Source: Crotalaria pallida (taxonomy: Eukaryota > Streptophyta > Magnoliopsida > Fabales > Fabaceae). Taken from it: DNA of 64,000 bases. The DNA lies in the NCBI GenBank assembly GCA_037953625.1, contig CM075656.1, positions 69,149,001 through 69,213,000 of the forward strand, written 5' to 3'. Positions 56,971 through 64,000 of the stretch are shown here, piece by piece. The notes beneath the pieces are model-generated. The model was not told the DNA's origin and searched no databases. It saw nothing but the letters and a program-made list of their open reading frames with translations. Position numbers and translations under genes: made by a program. The stretch's first letter is position 1. Every line of letters begins with the position of its first letter.

Positions 56971-59521
56971 AAATTAATTTTTATGACTTCCGAGAAACAC
57001 TTTTAAATTTTTTTAAACAAATTTAATTTTAAATGACTTCCGTCAGAAACGTTATTATTTTTATTTGGCAAAAGAAAGCAGTAAGAGTTGAGAACTAAAA
57101 GGAAAAAAGAACGCAAAGGAAGAAACGAAAAAGAAGGCAAATGGGATGGAGGGCAAAACGAAAGAGAGCGTAGAGGGAGAAACGGCAGTGACGACCTCAC
57201 CATCTTCACCAACTCACTCCACCTCCTCTCCCTCTTCGTTCCCTCACTCTTATCAGTCTTCTTTCCCTCGTAGCCCTATCCTCTCTCTTTTCTCACTCGT
57301 TCTCTCTCGATCTCCTGTCTCCCTATATTTTATGTTTTAAATTGAACTGCATATAGCAAATTTAAGCGATTTAGATTTCTATAGAATCTATTGTGTTTCT
57401 GCTAAAAGAGTTGCACCTAATTACTTTTCTTTTTTAGGATATGAATTCTGATTAGCCAAAGGGCCCCTCCATCGTGCTTGATGAGAAATAACAAAGCAAG
57501 TGTAAAAGAAGGCAACTGTAAATTTTTTTGCTTAACCACCCTTTGCTTTGGTACATGAGTAAAATATGACAACTAGATTTTAGTGTGCTTTAGTTAACAT
57601 GGTCATCTATCCCTTGGTTTTTTTTTATAAGGGGGTATGTTGTGATGGGGTTTGAATCCCCTGAATCCCATTTTCCCCTTTTCTTGGAACCTCCCTAAAA
57701 AAGTGACATGTAGATGAAATAGGATATGCACTGTCCAAGGCTAGTGCTCTTTGCATGCCACAGATTTTCTTAATAAAGAGTGTCAAAGCAATCGGGTTGC
57801 TTAAGACTAAGAACCGTTGATTAGGTATGAAAATCAATTCTACAGTTGAAAAATCGTTACTTGGATGAGAAGTTTAAATGAGAAGTTGATATTTATTTTT
57901 GAGATCTGGTAGCTAAGCGGAGTCACATCTCGTCTAAAATTTTCCTTTGCACGACAACTCTCGTGGTGAGTGGTGACTGGTGATTATGCAATTCTTCACT
58001 TGTTGTGGTGGATAATATGCAATTCTTAAACTAGTGTTGATCTTAGGATTCATGAATCTTTATGAATTCTTGAATTAAATGTCTTCTTTGTAGCTTGGTT
58101 ATAATTGAGATTGCTCAAAAGTAGCGTGATTTTTTTCACCAACTTAGTCCAATTTTGACCTTTGTTACTATTTTTTTTATCTTTTTATTGTTTTTTAGTC
58201 TACCAAGTCATGTGGTGCTTGGTAATTGCCTAGTATGCTAAAGTTCTAAATTACATTAGCAGAGGTTTACACAAAGCTAGAATAGTGGATTACAAAGGAA
58301 AAAGAACATCATAATCTTGGTGTTATTTTTGTGATTTCTCTTGTGATTGTTGTCTTGCATTATTTTCTTTGAATTTTAGTTTATCTTTTGACAATCAAAT
58401 ACTCTTTAGTTGATTCCTTTACTACAGTAGGTGGTCTTGTACATATGTACAATAGTCAAAACTTTTGCTTTTATTTTGGTTTGACTGTTAGTGAAGCTAA
58501 AAACCTATGCATAAACAAGTCCATATAGCATGCTTTAAGGTGGGTTAATATGTCATGGAAAAGTTGGTTAATATATCATGATTATTATTATGCTTCATTG
58601 TATTAGAGAAAAACTAAGAATTTTATTAGTAATTTGATCCTTATAAATGTTTTTATTCGGCCTAATAATTAAGCCAATATGTGTTTTGGTGTATAGGTAT
58701 GTACTATTAAAGAAAAATTTTGGTCGTGGATCATATGGTGAAGTATGGCAGGCTTTTCATTAGAACTGTAATCATGGTGGCAATGCTACAAACAACAGCT
58801 CCACTTCTTATGATTGTCAAGATGGTCCTTCTAATTACGCTTTGTACATTTTAATTTGAAACATATAATGGTTATACAATTGAGTGAAATAGAACTGTTT
58901 CTCATTGCAGGTGAGAAAGTGGCTTATTTTTATTTTAACCAATTATGATTAGCTTGTACATATGTAGCTTTTGTTATATGCTTTGGATTTAGGTTTAGCT
59001 TGGTTATCTATTTCCATCTCTTTTTTCTGATGCATTCAGTAAATTTTGATTTGCTAGAATTGTTGTTTTGGTGTTACATACTCGTCATTATCATGATATA
59101 TAGGTTTAGACTTTCGGTAATCATTATTATGATATATGATATGTGAAAATAAAATGAGCTGAACTTTAACAAATTAATCTTTACATTATGCATGTGATTT
59201 CCTATCCTCTCTAGTTCCCCATCTACTTCAGTCAGACGGATTTATTTTATTTTTTTTAAAGTCTTTTCGACTGATTAATCCGTCAAAATTGTTTTTGTTA
59301 TTTTTTAGTTAGTTTCGATGGATATTTTCGTCGAAAATATCATACTTTCTGACAGATTTTTCGACAGATCTATCCGTCGGAATTGCGACGGATTTGAAAA
59401 TCCGTCGAAAATGTTTCCAAAGCCCATTTTACTGATTGATTCTCGTCTGTCGGAAAATCCGTCAGAAAATTTCCTTTTCCGACGGATTTGGCCGTCGGTA
59501 ATAGCGTTATTTCTTTTAGTG
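56634..59521 (+). mobile_element. Non-autonomous CACTA element, TSD CAC
   Basis: Begins CACTACAAGAAAAACAAG and ends TTATTTCTTTTAGTG, flanked by CAC at 56631-56633 and 59522-59524. Both subterminal zones carry repeated TCCGTCGG/CCGACGGA units (56670-56900 and 59230-59510). 2.9 kb, no transposase; the middle holds captured gene pieces. An (AT)n run lies at 56935-56966. Confidence 0.88.
58697..58859 (+). pseudogene. Captured protein-kinase fragment (ATP-binding glycine loop)
   Basis: After an acceptor-like GTGTATAG the frame reads YVLLKKNFGRGSYGEVWQAF, a kinase subdomain I with G-x-G-x-x-G, then a TAG, then a Ser/Asn-rich stretch ending NYALYILI and TGA at 58857-58859. No catalytic core follows. 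The exon-like edges and position inside a CACTA element indicate transduplication of a host kinase gene. The upstream CT-rich leader-like segment (57080-57320) may come from the same gene. Confidence 0.65.
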
Positions 59522-59898
59522 CACCTTGCTAAGAGAGATATCCGGCCTCATGACCTCAAAGGGGATTAATCTCAAGAATTTCGATTAGTAGTGACATTAT
59601 GTATTAACCCATTAAGAAATCTTATCTTTCTTTTTTTTTTTCCAAGAATGGAATCTTTGACATGATGGTAATATTGTTAGATCATGTCAAAGATCGTCAA
59701 AATAGAAGGCTCGATGTGTAAATCAATTATCATGAGCATTTATATTTTTTTTTCAATATTTCTCATTATGTTAAACACTAAATTTTATTAAATGAAATTA
59801 TCTTTTTTTTTTTGCCACATGAACATAGTAATCATTTTCAACCAATAGTCATAAATTCACATTCTTTTTATCGGTTATGATATACTCAGTCCTAAAGG

Positions 59899-60430
59899 CA
59901 CTACAACATTTTTAATTTTATGCAACGAAACAAAACTGTTGCTTAAAGTACAAAAACCATTGCTGAAAGTATAAGCAACGGTTTTCAAAATGTTCTCTAG
60001 GTGAGTGTTGCCTATTGTCAAAGGCAACGGTTTTTTGTATTTGGCAACAGTTTTATGAAAACCGTTGCCCTTTGACTTATAAACAGCAACGGTTTTCTTG
60101 GTACATATGCAACAGTTTTACTATAAACAGCACCGGTTTCTTTGTTCAGAATATGCAACGATTTTGTTACGATAACCGTTGTCTTTGCCTTTTAAACAGC
60201 AACGGTTTTACTATAAATAGCAACGATTTCTTTGTTTAGAATATGCAACAACTTTGTTAAGAAAATCGTTGTCTTTTCCTTTCAAACAACAACAGTTATT
60301 TTCATTTATAGCATATGCAACACTGATAAAATCGTTGCATTATGTTTCAGCAACAGTTATATAACTATTGTCAACTTCACATAGGCAACATTTATTTTAG
60401 GTTCAATCTATATGCAACACTTTAAATAAA
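59899..60430 (+). mobile_element. End of a second CACTA-like element with GCAACGGTTTT repeats
   Basis: Starts CACTACAACATTTTTAATT and is filled with direct and inverted GCAACGGTTTT/AAAACCGTTGC units to about 60420, the layout of CACTA subterminal repeats. The matching right end was not found in the window, so the element is truncated or runs past 64000. Confidence 0.65.
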
Positions 60431-60641
60431 ATTATAGAATAGTGTATATATATACACATAATGAAATTAAATTATAATCATCACCATACATACCAAAATA
60501 ACATAAGATTATATTGTTCATTAATCCAAAGAGTACAAGACCAAATTAAGTACTTGCTAATTAACATAATAATTTTTTACTAAATTTAAAAAAAAAAAAA
60601 AACTCAAATTCGCCTTTGTTCCTTTTTCCGCGCTCTTTATC

Positions 60642-60755
60642 CAACCAGAAGATTTGGATTACTTAGAAGCAGAGATTGCGGAAGTACTTTGTCAATTGGA
60701 GATGATTTTCCCTCCTAGTTTTTTTGATATAATGATCCACTTGCCTATTCATTTA
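60642..60755 (+). pseudogene. DUF4218 (CACTA transposon) fragment
   Basis: The plus strand reads QPEDLDYLEAEIAEVLCQLE then MIFPPSFFDIMIHLPIHL, the conserved core of DUF4218, found in En/Spm-type CACTA elements. It starts and ends abruptly with no longer frame. With the CACTACAACA end at 59899 it supports a CACTA origin for this region. Confidence 0.7.
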
Positions 60756-61230
60756 TATATATATATATATGCTTGCCAATGACATCATTCCCATTCATCT
60801 TCAGCTTGGTCTTCCTCAACATTCAAAATTCAAATTTTGCTGCAATATGAAACAAAATATATATGTTAAAAAAAATGAGAATCTAAACATCATTATAATA
60901 TATTAATGAGATTCACCCAAATACTTATCTGACAGCAGAGATACTAAAAAATCCAAAATTTTCAAGTATAAAACAAATAAATGCAAAAGAGATGGACAAA
61001 GAAGTAAAGTCCAATTACTAATAGATAATTTACTTGCTTATATGATAGATTTACAATTTGAAACAAATACATCAAAATGATGTTCTGCCTAAAATACAAT
61101 TCTTGTGTGACAAACACAGCAATAATCTCCTCAAGTTAACTGATAACAAGACGCATAATCTGAATTATGGAAGAGAAGTGCTAAAAATTTAAGTTGTAGA
61201 ACAGGGAGAAATAAGATCTTGTGACTTTAC

Positions 61231-61790
61231 TTGTGTATAAGAATCTATAGAAGTATATAAGTCTTTGCTTTTAAAAGCATCATCCCCTCTTGATCTTGAT
61301 TTTGCTACTATCTTTTTGACTTCAGGTGCTACCTAGTTGACAAACAATAGCTCAAATTTTAAAACCCTGAATTGTTGACCTACACAATACAACTTTTCTT
61401 AACGAAATATTCAAACCTAAAGACCACAAGCCATGAGATTCTTAACTTAGAAGATTGATGAAAAGCTGTAAAAGGACTAATGCTAATACTAACGCATAAA
61501 CACTATAAATAGATTATAGACCAAAACCAGAAAGGCAAAGAAACCTATAACCAACCAAGAATACCAAACAAAATGGTTCATAAATTTTTTGTTACTTACC
61601 AAAATTTCTGAACAGTCTTCATGTTCATCATGATATTTCAAATCCAAAGCACTATTAGTAATAAATGGAAGACCATCATGATATTTCAAATTTCCCAGCT
61701 TTGAGTTGGAAGCACCAAATGTCGGAGAAGGTGAATCACCATTTACCGAACCCAAAGCATTATCAGTTATGCAAAGATAATTAGAACATT
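61231..61790 (-). pseudogene. Two candidate exons of an unrecognised gene, possibly transposon-borne
   Basis: The minus strand from about 61790 to 61600 is open and reads LGSVNGDSPSPTFGASNSKL, later with a twice-used LKYHD, then a donor GTAAGT. The next open piece 61332-61231 (VAPEVKKIVAKSRSRGDDAF...) has acceptor CTAG and donor GTAAAG and keeps phase 0. No upstream or downstream exon could be joined and no family is recognised. It may be part of the CACTA-like element or an old gene fragment. Confidence 0.3.
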
Positions 61791-64000
61791 ATTATGCAGC
61801 AATCTTGATCTATACTAAAGATTAAAATAGTGCATCTAATAATTCATCAATAAAGTACACATCCTTTAAGTGTTGTAAGCAGCAACAGCAGAATAAATAT
61901 AACATTCCTCAATTGTATATGAGCCTTAAAATAAAAAATTATTAGATGAACTTAAATTATTAGTGTCATGGTCTTCACATGGTGATACCTTGCTTCTACT
62001 CGTTGCACTACACACATATAAGTTGTGTTCTAAGTATGGAAATATATGATGAAGTTATTCATCAGAAGAACAAAATGTACCTCAATGACACTTATCCTTG
62101 TTACCTTTTGGAATTGAAGATCTGTTTCCATTTTTTCTGGATTCCTTAGATACTAAACTTTCAGGTTGTGTTACCCAAAAAAAAAAAACTTTCAGGTTGT
62201 AAACTCATTAGTAATAGCTAACCTCATCCCAACCCCTATAAGAACGAGAACATTTCATTAAATATAAACCAATATTGACATAAATGGTTAAACCATGTCA
62301 CATTGACCAAGCATATTTGCTCATTAGAGATTAAGAGTGCTTAGAAATCCTCTAAGTTAAATCTATATCACTCTTGTCATCAAGTTTCAATGATATTCTA
62401 AAATCATTTCAATCACAACTTAAGCCACATCTAATATCAAATCAACCAAATGCAGATCAGAAAAACAAATATTGCAAAAAATTGTAAAATAACTGTCTTG
62501 AAAGAATAATATAAACCTTGTGAATGGAAAATTACAAAAACAGAACTTCCAACAGATAAAAGAGTAATATAGGAGCCAAAGCTAGTAATCACAATGCAAT
62601 GCCAAACTTGTTCATGAAGATAATCAAATTCCAGTTAGACCAAAAGTTTTATACCCTTTAAGCATAGTTCATATGTATCAAGTCACAAACCTGAGTTCTT
62701 GTATATTTCTGAACCCTGATATTAGGGTCAAGGCTTGAGTTCTTGAATGTTCGTGATATTAGGCTCAGTCAAGTGTCAAGAGTAACCTATGAGTAGACAA
62801 AATGATTCAACTCAAAACAAGTTCTAAAATTATTAGATTCATAAGGAAAGGAAATAGTACTTAAACAAATAAAAAGCTGGAAAACAAGATCCACCTCTCT
62901 CCTCCATCCACCTCACCCTTTTTCTTCTTCCACCACCAGCACCAACACCTGAAAAACAATAGTAAAACAAGAGTGGATAAGAAAAAAAAATCAGAAACAT
63001 CTAAAAGGTACCCAAAGCTAGGAGAGCAATCGGGATTAGATGCCCTACTAAACCTAGCCATAATTTTCGATGAATATACTTTGAAGGAATTTGAATATAT
63101 TATAGAGGGCATTATCCTATGCATTACTTCAACGTTGCCAAAACTAACCTATATCTGAGGTAATTTAAGTTAACATCCTTAGTGATAGCTAACATTCCAT
63201 AATATTATTAAGTTTCTTAGGTTTATCTAATAAAAGTGAACAACAAAAATTCAACCTTATTGCAATTTGGTTCTCAAGTTAGGATCGACAAACACCAACA
63301 TATAACAAAACCAATATCGAATGAAATTGACCAACAATTCGACTGAAACGCATGTCCAGAATCTTCAAACCCGTAAATCAAACTTAGCTGCACCTCAAAG
63401 CTATTTGCCATAACTTGCATATTAACACAAGGTAACCAATGAACCAAGGAAGTAGTATATTTATAACCTGCATATTAACACAAGTTATTAACATCAACAA
63501 AATGTGCTAAAACTGAGAGGAGATTAAAAAAAAGGGTGGCCCAGTGCACGAGGCTCCCACTTAGAGGAGATTAAAAACTGAGAGGAGATTATTAAGGTGA
63601 AATGGGACATTCTGTGATGTACTTTGTTCTTTTTAGTTTCACCCCTTCTAATGGAAGTACTAACAAAATCTGAAAGTAGCAAAATTAGTTTTCTAATAAC
63701 AAATTCAGAATTTGGTAGTTTGAAATAATAATTAGATATGGTTGATAATAAAAGGCCTCAAGTTGTTCATCAAATTGAAACCAATCAGATACATGAACGT
63801 GAAACTCACAAAGAAATAGACAAGGTCGGAAAGGTTGTCTACTCAAACCTTTATATTCTTTAGGAAGATTGGAGTTCCTGATTGATATTCGGCAGCTAAA
63901 CTAGACAATGGTTTCTGCACATTTCCCACATCAAAATCATAACAGAAATCACCAAGAATAACACAAAGTAATCCAATCAAAACAACAATCTCTTTCTTAA
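61791..64000. other. AT-rich DNA, content unclear
   Basis: No domain, RNA gene or terminal repeat recognised on either strand. Frames at 62861-63158 overlap each other on opposite strands and show no coding pattern. It could be the interior of the CACTA-like element begun at 59899. Confidence 0.4.

Noticed and set aside
57003..57340. Overlapping Arg/Lys/Glu- and Ser/Pro-rich frames on both strands
   Set aside because: They come from a purine-rich/CT-rich leader-like stretch in the CACTA element; not coding as far as I can tell.

Overview
This is nuclear DNA from a flowering plant. The evidence is plant-type split genes (a GH32 cell-wall invertase with its 9-nt mini-exon and a 23-exon plant kinesin-5), AT-rich intergenic DNA and a dense set of plant transposons. 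A eudicot, perhaps a legume, is my best guess from repeat style alone; I cannot prove the taxon.

Only two genes look intact, both on the minus strand. (1) A beta-fructofuranosidase of the cell-wall invertase type, 7672 to 2021, assembles from eight exons into an uninterrupted 575-residue protein. (2) A kinesin-5 mitotic motor, 45880 to 39376, assembles from 23 exons into an uninterrupted 1009-residue protein. It carries one non-canonical GC-AG intron and a solo LTR in another intron.

Everything else is mobile DNA or its debris, much of it nested. Region 1-850: LINE remnants, one with a 17-bp target-site duplication (TSD). Region 8-17 kb: two tRNA-derived SINEs, Stowaway-like and MULE-type MITEs, a hAT MITE nested inside a MULE MITE, and a fold-back element. 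Region 17.4-38.25 kb: a cluster of Helitrons recognised by hairpin-plus-CTAG 3' ends. One has picked up what looks like the first exon of an ATG8 gene. Another hosts a 14.4-kb LTR element (20210-34624, TSD ATTAA) that is itself split by a very young Sirevirus-type Ty1/copia element (21961-31467, TSD AATCT). The LTR mismatches I counted (3 in 331 bp outer, 3 in 1574 bp inner) agree with the nesting order.

Region 46.3-52.6 kb is the most unusual. A 5.4-kb Mutator-like element (46310-51716, 9-bp TSD TAGATTCCA) sits inside the terminal inverted repeat of another fold-back element. It carries a plant mobile domain (PMD) gene with one in-frame stop, a remnant MULE transposase on the opposite strand, and clusters of CTCGCT...AGCGAG hairpins in both 5' UTR introns and between the genes. 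Downstream lie another hAT MITE, a collapsed LTR element and two CACTA elements. The first CACTA element (56634-59521, TSD CAC) carries a protein-kinase ATP-loop fragment; the second carries a DUF4218 transposon fragment.

There is no operon logic here. The two host genes are unrelated and separated by transposon blocks. The interest lies in gene-fragment capture, nested insertion order and structured repeats inside the Sirevirus and the PMD-carrying MULE.
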